From contig CP070806.1 of the NCBI GenBank assembly GCA_020343675.1, positions 1,965,672 through 2,022,879 of the forward strand: 57,208 nucleotides of DNA, given 5' to 3'. This document shows positions 35,122 through 44,684 of this stretch, in pieces (the stretch's first letter is position 1; each line of letters opens with the position of its first letter). The DNA is from Phycisphaerales bacterium. Its GTDB lineage: Bacteria > Planctomycetota > Phycisphaerae > Sedimentisphaerales > Anaerobacaceae. The position numbers were made by a program, and so were the translations under genes. Under the pieces are notes generated by a model, which saw nothing but the letters and a program-made list of their open reading frames with translations, did no database searches and had not been told where the DNA came from.

Positions 35122-35330
35122 CGATTCGCATGTCGAATCGCCAAAAACAAGAGCCTGCCCTGAGCTCGCTCGATAGCGCTCAAGGCAGACCCTTATTGGG
35201 GGCGGAGGGAGACTTCTCGGTATCGCAAGACAGCATAGATCCAGCCGCGCAGCGCAACAGACTCGTCGTCAGCTCTGCCGAAGCCCCGTCGCCCGCGGGC
35301 CGGAGTGCAGACGCAGAGCAGCCTGCACTC
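35122..35330 (+). other. Non-coding stretch with three perfect or near-perfect hairpins
   Basis: The 439-bp gap between rpsT and rnr holds CGATTCG/CGAATCG (35122-35128, 35134-35140), the compound stem CTGCC-TGAGC/GCTCA-GGCAG (35155-35165, 35178-35188) and GAGTGCAG/CTGCACTC (35303-35310, 35323-35330). None has a T-run, so they do not look like simple terminators. I cannot match the region to a known RNA family. Confidence 0.4.
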
Positions 35331-35489
35331 AGCCTGCCAAAGTATCGAAGAGGACGCGGAAAGCCCCGAACAGAAACCTGTTTGACTTTATTTCTTCCTT
35401 TATAAACACGTCACAAGAGGTACAATTCCAATATCACGAATATCCGATGTCTACGTGGAGACAACCTGACCTAAGGATGGGTACAACAA

Positions 35490-37679
35490 ATGGCTGAAGT
35501 TTTCAAAGATCAAATCATCCGGCTGCTCAAGCACGGCGACTATGAGCCGCTCAAGCTTTCCCAGTTGGCCAAGGCGCTGGGCGTCGGTTCGGACGATTTC
35601 CCGCAATTCAAAGAGGCCTTCAATCAACTGCGACAGGCCGGGCACGTCATGATCGGAGCCAGGAATCTGATTAGTCTGCCCGCGCTGGCCGGTCAAATCG
35701 TCGGAACGTTCCGAGCCAATCCAAGGGGTTTCGGCTTCATCGTGCCCCGTGAGCCTAATTCGCATGGCGACCTGTTCATCCCGCCCGACGCGACCGGCGA
35801 TGCGATGACGGGTGATATCGTCCTGGCCAAGGTCAAAAGGCAGGGCAAACGCGGCGGACAGATGCGCTACTCCGGCGAGATCATCGACGTTCTCGAACGT
35901 GCCCGGAACAGGTTCGTCGGAACCCTGATGAAACATCCGGAAGCCTGGCTCGTTCAGCCGGACGGCAAGAGTTTCATCGAGCCCATCTCCGTCGATGACG
36001 TAGGCGCCAAAGGAGCTAAGGAAAAAGACAAAGTCGTGGTTGAGATACTCACGTATCCGACGGAAAAACACCTGGCGCGGGGCGTCATCGTCGAAGTGCT
36101 CGGCAGAGCTGGACGATACGAGACCGAAATCCAATCGATCATCCGCCAGTACCATCTTCCGGGTGAGTTCGACGCCGACTGTATCGAGCAGGCGCGTCAG
36201 GCGGCCGCGAGGTTCAATCCCGGAAAACGAGGCCAGCGCCAGGACATCACCGACAAAGTGATTATTACGATAGACCCGCCGGATGCAAAGGATTTCGACG
36301 ATGCGATAAGCATCGCAACGGATTCCGACGATCACTGGGTCCTGGGCGTTCATATCGCCGACGTCAGTCACTTCGTGACGGCCGATTCGCCGCTGGATGC
36401 CGAGGGCAAGGCACGCGGAAACAGCGTCTATCTGCCGGGCAGAACAATTCCCATGTTGCCCGAAGTATTGAGTAACGGTATTTGCAGTCTTCAGCCCGGC
36501 CAGAAACGCTTTGCCAAGAGCGTCTATCTGACCTACGATGAGCGGGGCAACATTCTGTCCCGCAGATTCGCCAACTCCATCATCCGCTCGACGCAGCGCT
36601 TGACCTACGTCCAGGCCGACGGGATTCTGAAAGGCCGCACAGAAGACGCCGGGCCGGAAGTTATTGAGCTGCTCAAGAACATGGAAAAGCTCAGCCGGGC
36701 CATTGAACAACGGCGAAGAAGAAACGGCATGATTCACCTGGACCTGCCCGAGACCGAACTGGTGTTCGACAAATCGGGCCAGGTCGTGGACGCTCGTCCG
36801 GCCGACGACAGCTATCCGCACACCATCATCGAGATGTTCATGGTCGAAGCGAACGATGCGGTTGCTTCGCTGCTCGACAGGCTCAATGTTCCTTTCATGC
36901 GGCGAATTCATCCGGAGCCGGATCCGTTGAGCATGGACAATCTCGCCAGGCTCGTCAGGGGCTTTGGGTTCACTCTTCCGCGGAAGGCGGATCGCAAGGT
37001 CGTTCAGGATTTACTGGCTGCGGTCAAAGGCGCCGATTGTTCGTTCGCAGTGAATTTGGCTGTGCTCCGAAGTTTCGAGAAGGCCCAGTACGCGCCGCTG
37101 CACGTCGGCCACTACGCACTGGCTTCGACACATTACTGTCACTTCACCAGTCCGATTCGCCGCTACGCGGACCTGATGGTCCATCGTGTTCTGGAATGCT
37201 ATCTGCAAAAGGGAACGACCCCGAAAGCACAAGAGCAGGATGTGGCCGAGGTCGGCAAGCACATCACCTTCGCCGAGCAAAAGGCTGACGACGCCGAGAA
37301 TGAGCTCAGGACCGTGCTGGTCCTGCAGATGCTCAGCAAGAGAATCGGCGAAGAGCTGGATTGCGTCGTGTCCGGCCTGGCGGGCTTCGGGGTGTTCGCG
37401 CAGTGCAGGAAATTCGGCGTAGAAGGGCTCGTGCGGCTGGACGATTTGGGGCCCGACCAGTGGGACTACGACACCAAGACTCAGTGCATCGTCGGTGCTC
37501 GCTCAGGTCACACTATCCGCCTGGGCCAGGCCATGAAGGTCCACATCGTCTCGGTAAACGTCCCGGCCAGGCAGCTCAACGTCAAACCGACCGAACCAGT
37601 CGCCAAAGCGCCAAGACAGCAGGAAAAAAGCAAAGGCCACAGGAAGAAGGCAAAACGGACCCGGAGAAGAAGACGCTGA
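35490..37679 (+). CDS. rnr: Ribonuclease R
   Basis: The 729-residue protein has the exoribonuclease II layout. An N-terminal winged-helix-like start (FKDQIIRLLKHGDYEPLKLSQ) is followed by cold-shock domains (GTFRANPRGFGFIVP, HGDLFIPPDATGDAMTGD). The RNB catalytic domain has IDPPDAKDFDDAI near residue 262, whose Asp residues bind Mg. A C-terminal S1 domain (GLAGFGVFAQCRKFGVEGLV) and a Lys/Arg-rich tail (HRKKAKRTRRRRR) complete it. It degrades structured RNA 3' to 5' and matures rRNA and tmRNA targets. VHRVLECYLQ and the HYCHFTSPIRRYADL block are also diagnostic. The start has CTAAGGATGGG upstream. Length is slightly below E. coli RNase R. Confidence 0.96.
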   Translation: MAEVFKDQIIRLLKHGDYEPLKLSQLAKALGVGSDDFPQFKEAFNQLRQAGHVMIGARNLISLPALAGQIVGTFRANPRGFGFIVPREPNSHGDLFIPPDATGDAMTGDIVLAKVKRQGKRGGQMRYSGEIIDVLERARNRFVGTLMKHPEAWLVQPDGKSFIEPISVDDVGAKGAKEKDKVVVEILTYPTEKHLARGVIVEVLGRAGRYETEIQSIIRQYHLPGEFDADCIEQARQAAARFNPGKRGQRQDITDKVIITIDPPDAKDFDDAISIATDSDDHWVLGVHIADVSHFVTADSPLDAEGKARGNSVYLPGRTIPMLPEVLSNGICSLQPGQKRFAKSVYLTYDERGNILSRRFANSIIRSTQRLTYVQADGILKGRTEDAGPEVIELLKNMEKLSRAIEQRRRRNGMIHLDLPETELVFDKSGQVVDARPADDSYPHTIIEMFMVEANDAVASLLDRLNVPFMRRIHPEPDPLSMDNLARLVRGFGFTLPRKADRKVVQDLLAAVKGADCSFAVNLAVLRSFEKAQYAPLHVGHYALASTHYCHFTSPIRRYADLMVHRVLECYLQKGTTPKAQEQDVAEVGKHITFAEQKADDAENELRTVLVLQMLSKRIGEELDCVVSGLAGFGVFAQCRKFGVEGLVRLDDLGPDQWDYDTKTQCIVGARSGHTIRLGQAMKVHIVSVNVPARQLNVKPTEPVAKAPRQQEKSKGHRKKAKRTRRRRR

Positions 37680-37928
37680 CAACGTCCGTGGATGCGCCGT
37701 GCGAGAGGACAGAGGCCCGTGTGTGTATAACGACTGCATGATCAGCATCGAGGCTGAGGCCGTCGCACCGGGGTCTCCGGTCAACTCCTATGATGTCACG
37801 GCGCTTATGCAAAGACTCACAATTGCTTGGGGAAGCATTGCACAAAGCCGGGGGAAGCATGGCCCGGCAAATCGAACGCCTTCGATAAAGGCGCGGGCAA
37901 AAACTGCCTGAGTAGATTCTTTCATTTC

Positions 37929-37957
37929 TTGACATTTCGGGGCACTTTTGCCATACT
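37929..37957 (+). promoter_or_regulatory. Sigma70-like promoter for efp
   Basis: TTGACA (37929-37934), 17 bp, CATACT (37952-37957). It stands 62 bp before the efp start, next to an AT-rich block of repeated GATT words (37966-38000). The rest of the 340-bp rnr-efp gap holds nothing else I can support. Confidence 0.6.
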
Positions 37958-38018
37958 TCAGATTTTTGATTGATTATCGATGATTGACTATTGATTATTG
38001 CTTTTTTCGGAGCAGCAA

Positions 38019-38579
38019 ATGAGAGCATCGGAGATGCGAAAAGGTCAAACCGTCAAGATCGACGGCAAATTGTATGCGATTGTGGATTATCAGCACGTCA
38101 AACTCGGCAAAGGTGGTGCGGTCTATCAGACAAAGCTCAAGAGCCTGGCCGACGGTTCGATTCAGAATGTCCGCCTGCGCTCGGACGAGACGATTGAAGA
38201 GGCCTTTCTGGATAAACGGACGTATGAGTACCTGTATTCATCGGGAAGCGAGCATGTCCTGATGGATACGACGAGCTACGACCAGATCACCATCGACGAC
38301 GATACATTCGGCGACGGCCCGAAATACCTCAAGCCCAATACACAGCTTCAGGTCAGCATGTACGAGGGCAAACCGGTGGTGGTCACGCTGCCCAACACGG
38401 TGGACCTGGAAGTCACCGAGACGGCGCCGGAGATCAAGGGCGCCACAGCCACGAATCAGAACAAGCCCGCCACGCTGGAGACCGGCGTCGTCGTGCAGGT
38501 TCCGCCTTTTATCAAGCTGGGGGAGCTCGTCCGCGTCGATACCCGTACGGGCCAGTACGTTACGCGAGTGAAGGAGTAA
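38019..38579 (+). CDS. efp: Elongation factor P
   Basis: The 186-residue protein has the three-domain EF-P order. The KOW-like N-terminal domain (MRASEMRKGQTVKIDGKLYAIVDYQHVK) carries the tip loop GKGGA, with Lys at the position that is modified in other bacteria. The OB domain (YLYSSGSEHVLMDTTSYDQ) and the C-terminal signature with LPNTVDLEVTETAPEIKGAT follow. EF-P rescues ribosomes stalled at polyproline. No epmA, epmB or other modification gene is in the window. The start ATG at 38019 has GGAG 7 bases upstream; the frame also opens at 37998 without such a site. It is followed by secA, 87 bp on. Confidence 0.96.
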   Translation: MRASEMRKGQTVKIDGKLYAIVDYQHVKLGKGGAVYQTKLKSLADGSIQNVRLRSDETIEEAFLDKRTYEYLYSSGSEHVLMDTTSYDQITIDDDTFGDGPKYLKPNTQLQVSMYEGKPVVVTLPNTVDLEVTETAPEIKGATATNQNKPATLETGVVVQVPPFIKLGELVRVDTRTGQYVTRVKE

Positions 38580-38666
38580 CGTTGTTATTGTCGTTCCCGC
38601 GCAAGCAGGAATTCATGGCCGGCCGGCTGTGGACCTGTGCTTCGACAGCGACGACAGGAAAAGACA

Positions 38667-41600
38667 ATGGGACTGGATAAAGTAAGTAAGGCGCTTGTCA
38701 AAGTCTTTGGCTCCCGCAACGAGCGGCTGATCAAGACGTACTCTGTGATCGCGCAGCAAGCGGGCCAGTTCGAAGAGCAGATCAAGCAGCTCGATGACGA
38801 GGCGTTGAAGGTAAAGACCACCGAGTTCAAGGCCGCCATCGAGGCCGGGACAAGGCCTGAGGAGATTTTGGCCGAAGCGTTTGCCGTGGTTCGGGAGGCC
38901 GCCAGAAGAAACGTCGAGATGCGGCATTTTGACGTGCAACTTGTCGGCGGAAGCGTCCTCTACGAGGGCAAGATCGCCGAGATGGCGACCGGCGAAGGCA
39001 AAACGCTCGTGGCGACGCTGGCTTCGTATATGGTTCACCTGACCGGGCGGAGGATCCACATCGTGACGGTCAACGATTATCTCGCCAAGCGCGACGCCGA
39101 ATGGATGGCACCGGTCTATCAGGCCTTGGGCATGACCGTCGGCGCGATTCAGGCGGATATGGATACTGCCGGAGACGACCGAAAGGCTCAGTACGCCTGC
39201 GACATCACCTACGGAACAAACAATGAGTTTGGCTTCGATTACCTTCGCGACAACATGAAGACGTCGTTGTCGCAGATGGTACAGAGTTCATTGCAGTATG
39301 CGATCATCGACGAGGTCGATTCGATTCTCGTCGACGAGGCCAGGACGCCTCTGATCATTTCCGGCCCGGCCTTCGACGATGTCACCCGGTACAAAAAAGG
39401 TGACCAGGTGGCCCGCAAACTGATCGGCCTGCAAAGCAGCTACGACCGCCTGAAGCGACAAATTGACGCGGCCGAACGGGTGATCGCCAACGCTCAGGGC
39501 GAGCTGGCGGATGCCAAAAAGGACAAAAACAGCACGCGAATCGAAAAGGCCCAGCAAGCTATCCAGAAAAGCCAGAACGAGCTTGAGATGGCCCAGGCCA
39601 GGCTCGCGGACGCCACGCAATTTTACGAGGTCGAGCACGACAGAAAAGCGGTCCACCTGACGCACGAGGGGGTAGGTGCCGCTCAGGACATCGCGGGCGT
39701 GGGCTCTTTTTTTACCGGCTCGAATATGGAATGGCCCCACCTGCTGGAACAGAGCTTGCGCGCCCATGTCACTTTCGAGCGTGAAAAAGACTACGTCGTC
39801 ATGGACGGCAAGGTCATCATCGTCGATGAATTCACTGGCCGGCTCATGCACGGCCGGCAATGGTCCGATGGGCTTCACCAGGCCGTCGAGGCCAAGGAAG
39901 GCGTTACGGTCAAGGAAGAAACACAGACGCTCGCCACGATTACGCTGCAGAACTTCTTCAAACTCTACGAACAGATCGCGGGAATGACCGGTACCGCCGC
40001 GACCGAGTCGGAAGAGTTCATGAACATTTATAAGCTCGAAGTCGTCATCATCCCGACCAACGAGCCCTGTGTCCGTGACGACCGCGAGGACGTCATCTAT
40101 AAATCCATGAAAGAGAAATTCAGCGCGATCGTCGACGAGATTAACGAAATAAGTCAGGCCGGCCGACCGCTGCTGATCGGTACAATCAGTATTGAAAAAA
40201 GTGAGGTCCTTTCGGAAGCCCTTCACAAAAGATACGGCCTCGATCACGAGGTGCTCAACGCCAAGCAGCACGCCCGTGAGGCGACGATTGTGACCAAGGC
40301 CGGACAACAGCACAAAGCCCGGGACGGCCGGCTGCGGGGCAATGTCACCATCGCCACCAACATGGCCGGGCGGGGCACGGACATCAAGCTCGGCCCTGGT
40401 GTCGCCGAGATCGGCGGGCTGCACATCCTCGGCACCGAACGACACGAAGCCCGGCGAATCGACAATCAGCTTCGAGGCCGGTCGGGCCGACAGGGTGACA
40501 AAGGCTCCAGCCAGTTCTTCCTGAGCTTCGACGACGACCTGATGTGCGTCTTCGCCCCCGAGTGGACCGTCAAGGCGCTGTCATGGATCGGCTGGGAGGA
40601 AGGACAGCCCATTTACCACAAGCGCATCAGCAAAGGCATCGCCAAAGCGCAGAAAAAGGTCGAAGAACGTAACTTCGATACACGAAAGAGCCTGCTCGAA
40701 TACGACGAAGTGATGGATCGCCAGCGAAAGTACTTCTACGCGCGCCGGCGCGAGATTCTGGCGGGAAAGAAGCTCAAGAACATCATTCAGGAGATGATCG
40801 AGGCTGCCATAGCCAAAAGCTGCGAGACTATCCTCCGCGACGACTATCCCTCCGGGTGTATCGTCGAATGGGCCCGGACGAACTTCGCCGTTGACTTGAA
40901 GCCGTCCGACATCGGCGACGCCAAAGTCGAAGAGATCGAAAGCACAATCAAGAAGCAGGCCAAAGACAACGCCGCCAACAACATCTCGCTCTCTATGGGC
41001 GAGTACCTGGAGGATTACAGCGCCCCGCAGACCTGGGACATTGCCGGTTTGTGCAAGTGGGCGATGAGTGCCTTTCGCGTGAGCCTCAGTCCGGGTAAAG
41101 TCAAGCACCAGTCGCCTGAGGAGATTGAGCAACAGTTGATTTCCGCCGCCGCCGAGCAAATCGACAAGAAGGATTGCACGCAGCTCGTCGAATTCTTGCG
41201 GGAGGATTTCTCGGTCCGCCGATTTGCCGAATGGGCCAGAGCAAAATTCGACATCACGCTGGATGTGACCGAGTTGGCGAACCTCAGCGCCGCCGAGATC
41301 CGCCGGCAGCTTGCGGAAAAGACCGCCGCCAAGTACAAGCAGCGCGAGATCGAGTATCCCGTTGAATTTGCAATGAACATGGTCTATGGCCCCCAGGGAG
41401 CCAATGTCTATGCGTTTGAGGCACTGGCCGAGTGGGCCAACAAGAAATACAATGCAGGCCTCTCGGCGGAGCGAATTCAAGACATCAAGCCCCGTGCTCT
41501 GCACAGAGAACTGCTGGAATTGAGCCAAAGCTTCAGCGATGGACAGTTGGACCGGGAGCTGTCCGAGAAGATGGCGAGCCTGGGCAGAGCGGAGCTGGTT

Positions 41601-42158
41601 AACTGGGCCAACGAGCGGTTCGAGGCGTCCCTGGCCGAGGACGATCTGCCCGGCGACGGACCCGAGCTCAAGGACGCCTTGTCCGACGTGGCGACGGAAT
41701 TCTTGCGGGCCGAACTGAGCGACCTGGAAAAGTATGTACTGCTGCAGGTCTATGACAGCACGTGGAAAGACCATCTATACGCGATGGACCATCTAAAGGG
41801 AAGCATTTGGATGCGGTCGTGGGCGGAGAAAGACCCCAAGACCGAGTACAAACGTGAAGGTTCGCGCATGTTCGATGAGATGCTCGATACGATTGAGGAC
41901 CGGGTGACGGATATTATCTTCAAGGTGCACCTCGAAGCGGGCGCGCGGGCCCGGAGCGTCTGGAACGTCAGCCAGACCACGCATGACGAGGTCAGCCAGT
42001 TCGCGATGGCCGAGCAGCAGCGGGCCGCCGCCCAGGCGCCGCAAGGCGATGTGAAGGTCAAGCAGATCAAGCTCGAAACACCAAAAGTCGGCCGCAACGA
42101 CCCCTGCCCTTGCGGCAGCGGGAAAAAATACAAGAAGTGCTGCGGCAAAAACGCATAG
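38667..42158 (+). CDS. secA: SecA preprotein translocase ATPase, enlarged
   Basis: The protein is 1163 residues, against ~900 in E. coli. All core parts are there: Walker A ATGEGKT (107-113), DEVD (215-218), the helicase-like second domain (NMAGRGTDIKLG, RGRSGRQGDKGSS) and the C-terminal zinc tail NDPCPCGSGKKYKKCC (1144-1159), which binds SecB or ribosome. Two expansions stand out. A ~60-residue coiled coil (255-315) interrupts the preprotein-binding domain. The wing/scaffold region (~733-1012) carries five successive units beginning with a Trp-Ala motif: EWARTNF, KWAMSAF, EWARAKF, EWANKKY and NWANERF. The start at 38667 has AGGAAA upstream; the longer start at 38637 lacks one. Confidence 0.95.
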   Translation: MGLDKVSKALVKVFGSRNERLIKTYSVIAQQAGQFEEQIKQLDDEALKVKTTEFKAAIEAGTRPEEILAEAFAVVREAARRNVEMRHFDVQLVGGSVLYEGKIAEMATGEGKTLVATLASYMVHLTGRRIHIVTVNDYLAKRDAEWMAPVYQALGMTVGAIQADMDTAGDDRKAQYACDITYGTNNEFGFDYLRDNMKTSLSQMVQSSLQYAIIDEVDSILVDEARTPLIISGPAFDDVTRYKKGDQVARKLIGLQSSYDRLKRQIDAAERVIANAQGELADAKKDKNSTRIEKAQQAIQKSQNELEMAQARLADATQFYEVEHDRKAVHLTHEGVGAAQDIAGVGSFFTGSNMEWPHLLEQSLRAHVTFEREKDYVVMDGKVIIVDEFTGRLMHGRQWSDGLHQAVEAKEGVTVKEETQTLATITLQNFFKLYEQIAGMTGTAATESEEFMNIYKLEVVIIPTNEPCVRDDREDVIYKSMKEKFSAIVDEINEISQAGRPLLIGTISIEKSEVLSEALHKRYGLDHEVLNAKQHAREATIVTKAGQQHKARDGRLRGNVTIATNMAGRGTDIKLGPGVAEIGGLHILGTERHEARRIDNQLRGRSGRQGDKGSSQFFLSFDDDLMCVFAPEWTVKALSWIGWEEGQPIYHKRISKGIAKAQKKVEERNFDTRKSLLEYDEVMDRQRKYFYARRREILAGKKLKNIIQEMIEAAIAKSCETILRDDYPSGCIVEWARTNFAVDLKPSDIGDAKVEEIESTIKKQAKDNAANNISLSMGEYLEDYSAPQTWDIAGLCKWAMSAFRVSLSPGKVKHQSPEEIEQQLISAAAEQIDKKDCTQLVEFLREDFSVRRFAEWARAKFDITLDVTELANLSAAEIRRQLAEKTAAKYKQREIEYPVEFAMNMVYGPQGANVYAFEALAEWANKKYNAGLSAERIQDIKPRALHRELLELSQSFSDGQLDRELSEKMASLGRAELVNWANERFEASLAEDDLPGDGPELKDALSDVATEFLRAELSDLEKYVLLQVYDSTWKDHLYAMDHLKGSIWMRSWAEKDPKTEYKREGSRMFDEMLDTIEDRVTDIIFKVHLEAGARARSVWNVSQTTHDEVSQFAMAEQQRAAAQAPQGDVKVKQIKLETPKVGRNDPCPCGSGKKYKKCCGKNA

Positions 42159-42181
42159 AAACAATCTTCAAGGAGACACAC

Positions 42182-43813
42182 ATGTTCAATGGTATTTTTC
42201 GAATTCCTCAACCGGTCAATGAGCCGATCCTGAACTACGCGCCGGGCAGTCCCGAGCGTGCCCAACTGTCCGCCAAGCTCAAAGAGATGCTGGGTGGGCA
42301 GATAGAGGTTCCGATGATCATCGACGGCCAGGAAGTGCGCAACGGAAACCTCGCGGAGATTCGCTGCCCGCACGACCACCAGCACGTCCTGGGCAAGTAT
42401 CACCAGGCCGACGCGACGTTTGCCATCAGAGCCGTCGATGCCGCCCAGAAGGCCAAGAAAGAGTGGGGCCGGATGCCCTGGGAATCGAGAGCGGTCGTGC
42501 TACTCAAAGCGGCCGAATTGCTGGCCGGAAAATATCGCCAGACGCTCAACGCCGCGACCATGCTCAATACGAGCAAGACGCCCCACCAGGCGGAAATAGA
42601 CGCGGCCTGTGAGTTGATCGACTTCTGGCGCTTCAACCCACACTTTATGGAGGAGGTCTATGGGGACCAGCCGATTTCGACGCCGGGCGTGCTGAACTAC
42701 ATGGAGCACCGGCCGCTGGACGGCTTTGTGCTGGCGCTGACGCCGTTCAACTTTGCCTCGATTGCAGGGAATCTTCCGACGGCACCGGCCCTGATGGGCA
42801 ATACGGTCGTCTGGAAACCCGCCTCGGCGGCGGTCCTGCCGGCCTATTTCATTGTCAAGATTCTCGAAGAAGCAGGCATGCCCCCCGGCGTGATTAATAT
42901 GGTGCCGGGACCGGGACCGGTGGTCGCTCCGCCGGCGCTCGACGACGTCCGGCTCGGCGGCATCCACTTCACCGGAAGCACCTACGTATTCTCGACGATC
43001 TGGCTGGCTGTCGGAAAGGACATTCGCAAGTACGTCTCGTATCCGCGAATTGTCGGCGAGACCGGCGGCAAGGACTTCATCTTTGCCCACGCAAGCGCCG
43101 ATGCCGAGGCCCTCGTGACGGCGCTGGTGCGTGGAGCCTACGAATACCAGGGGCAGAAGTGCTCCGCTGCTTCCCGGGCCTACATCCCCGACTCGACCTG
43201 GCCCGAGGTCAAAGACCGTCTGCTCAGCACAATCGGCGAGCTTAAGATGGGCGATATCACGGACTTTGGAACCTTCATGGGCGCGGTGATCGACAAGAAG
43301 TCATTCGATACGATCAGTGAATATATCGAATGCGCGAAGAACTCACCCGATATGGAAATTATCATGGGCGGCGGATGCGACGATTCGACTGGATACTTCA
43401 TCGAGCCTACCGTCGTTGTGAGCAAAGAGCCGAAATCCAAGCTCATGGTCGAGGAGATCTTCGGGCCGGTCCTGACGATCTACGTCTATCCCGAAAACGA
43501 ATATGACCAGACGCTGGACTTGTGCGATCAGACCTCGCCCTATGCCCTGACCGGGGCGATATTTGCCCTGGATCGCGACGCGATTGTCAAGGCGATGGAC
43601 ACGTTGCGTCACGCTGCAGGCAATTTCTACATCAACGACAAACCCACGGGCGCCGTCGTGGCCCAGCAGCCCTTCGGCGGCTCACGGGCCTCGGGCACAA
43701 ACGACAAGGCCGGAAGCTGGCTGAACTTAGAGCGATGGGTCTCCCCCCGCGCCATCAAGGAGACGTTCTTGCCGCCGCGAGACTTCCGCTACCCTTACAT
43801 GACCGACGCGTAG
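42182..43813 (+). CDS. pruA: L-glutamate gamma-semialdehyde (P5C) dehydrogenase
   Basis: The 543-residue aldehyde dehydrogenase resembles the stand-alone P5C dehydrogenases that oxidise glutamate semialdehyde to glutamate with NAD, the second step of proline breakdown. Catalytic Cys327 (GQKCSAASRAY) and Glu293 (VGETGGKDFI) are present, as are LTPFNFASIAGN and VWKPASAAVL for cofactor binding. SYPRIVGETGGKDF and NINDKPTGAVVAQQPFGGSRASGTND-like segments are typical of the P5CDH subfamily. The start ATG has AAGGAG 6 bases upstream and lies 23 bp after the secA stop, so read-through from secA is likely. No proline dehydrogenase gene is in the window. A strong hairpin terminator follows. Confidence 0.93.
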   Translation: MFNGIFRIPQPVNEPILNYAPGSPERAQLSAKLKEMLGGQIEVPMIIDGQEVRNGNLAEIRCPHDHQHVLGKYHQADATFAIRAVDAAQKAKKEWGRMPWESRAVVLLKAAELLAGKYRQTLNAATMLNTSKTPHQAEIDAACELIDFWRFNPHFMEEVYGDQPISTPGVLNYMEHRPLDGFVLALTPFNFASIAGNLPTAPALMGNTVVWKPASAAVLPAYFIVKILEEAGMPPGVINMVPGPGPVVAPPALDDVRLGGIHFTGSTYVFSTIWLAVGKDIRKYVSYPRIVGETGGKDFIFAHASADAEALVTALVRGAYEYQGQKCSAASRAYIPDSTWPEVKDRLLSTIGELKMGDITDFGTFMGAVIDKKSFDTISEYIECAKNSPDMEIIMGGGCDDSTGYFIEPTVVVSKEPKSKLMVEEIFGPVLTIYVYPENEYDQTLDLCDQTSPYALTGAIFALDRDAIVKAMDTLRHAAGNFYINDKPTGAVVAQQPFGGSRASGTNDKAGSWLNLERWVSPRAIKETFLPPRDFRYPYMTDA

Positions 43814-43847
43814 CCGCCACGACAAGAGCAGCTATACGGCGAACCCA

Positions 43848-43886
43848 AAGCCGAAGGCGCAAAGCACAATGCCCCTTCGGCTTTTC
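43848..43886 (+). terminator. Rho-independent terminator after the P5C dehydrogenase gene
   Basis: A perfect 8-bp stem GCCGAAGG/CCTTCGGC (43850-43857 with 43874-43881) is followed directly by TTTTCC. Confidence 0.8.
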
Positions 43887-44003
43887 CATTGCAGGGTCCG
43901 TCCTGCAGTGAAAAGTTCAGAGAATCAGGCGGTTGAACCGATGATAGGGTAGGGGGCAGAGAGCTTGGCAAGACGAGGGCCGTTAGTCGGCAAGAGGCGG
44001 TAG

Positions 44004-44684
44004 ATGGTAGAAGGGCGTAGGAAACTGAAAGCGTGGCCTCTGATTCTTATCGGGGCGGCAATTGTCGGGATGGCTTATCTGGGGCGGACGCCCTATAAGG
44101 CCATTGCGACGATACAGGAGCTTCTGGCCGAGAATAAGGAGCTCAAGCAGGCCATCACCAACCTCGGCCGAGAGGACCAAATCGGCTACGCAAAGGTGAT
44201 TGCCCGGGAAACCAAAAACGGCGAGCTTTTTACGACCATCCGGTTCATCGAGACGGCCAGAGACGACAAGCTCAAAAAGATATTAGAGAAAGAATACACC
44301 ATCGCCGGCGATATTGTCCATTTTGACGCCCTGATCGTCAAGTTCGGCGACAAAATGGTCATGGACGGAAGAACGCGGGCACTCTACCTGTGGCGTCGGG
44401 TCTATGGCGAAAGAATGGCCCCCCAAGAGGGCTTTGCCATTGAAGAGCCGGGTGCTGAACCCCAGAGATACAAAGACCTGCTCAAGTTGTTGCCGGCCGA
44501 GCAAAGGCAGATGTTTTGGGCGAATATCTGGGAGCTGGCTAACGACCCGGGGAAGCTCGCCCAGCACGACATCGAGGCCATCTACGGCAACGCCGTCTAT
44601 TCGAAGCTCAGAGAAGGGCTGATCTACGTCTTCAAAATCAACTCCGCTGGCCAGGTCTATCCCGAAGTCGTGCCCGACCTATAA
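44004..44684 (+). CDS. Single-pass membrane protein with coiled coil, unknown function
   Basis: The 226-residue protein has one N-terminal membrane segment (WPLILIGAAIVGMAYLG, residues ~11-27) with a basic inner end. A short coiled coil (ATIQELLAENKELKQAITNLG) follows, then an alpha/beta region whose strands include GYAKVIARETKNGELFTTIRFIE and VHFDALIVKFGDKMVM. A helical segment (LLKLLPAEQRQMFWANIWELAND) closes toward the C terminus. The layout resembles hypotheticals seen in Phycisphaerae near envelope genes, but I do not recognise the family. It stands between the terminator of the P5C dehydrogenase gene and lhgO. A weak site, AGAGGCGG, lies upstream of the start. The outer part is probably periplasmic. 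Confidence 0.72.
   Translation: MVEGRRKLKAWPLILIGAAIVGMAYLGRTPYKAIATIQELLAENKELKQAITNLGREDQIGYAKVIARETKNGELFTTIRFIETARDDKLKKILEKEYTIAGDIVHFDALIVKFGDKMVMDGRTRALYLWRRVYGERMAPQEGFAIEEPGAEPQRYKDLLKLLPAEQRQMFWANIWELANDPGKLAQHDIEAIYGNAVYSKLREGLIYVFKINSAGQVYPEVVPDL

Noticed and set aside
35130..35405. 91-codon frame in the rpsT-rnr gap
   Set aside because: It has no ribosome-binding site and a low-complexity composition, and it runs through all the later hairpins. A non-coding reading fits better.
35451..36911. 486-codon minus-strand frame opposite rnr
   Set aside because: It mirrors the codon bias of RNase R on the other strand, and its sequence shows no domain.
39288..40445. Long minus-strand frame opposite secA
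   Set aside because: It is an antisense shadow of secA and has no recognisable domain.
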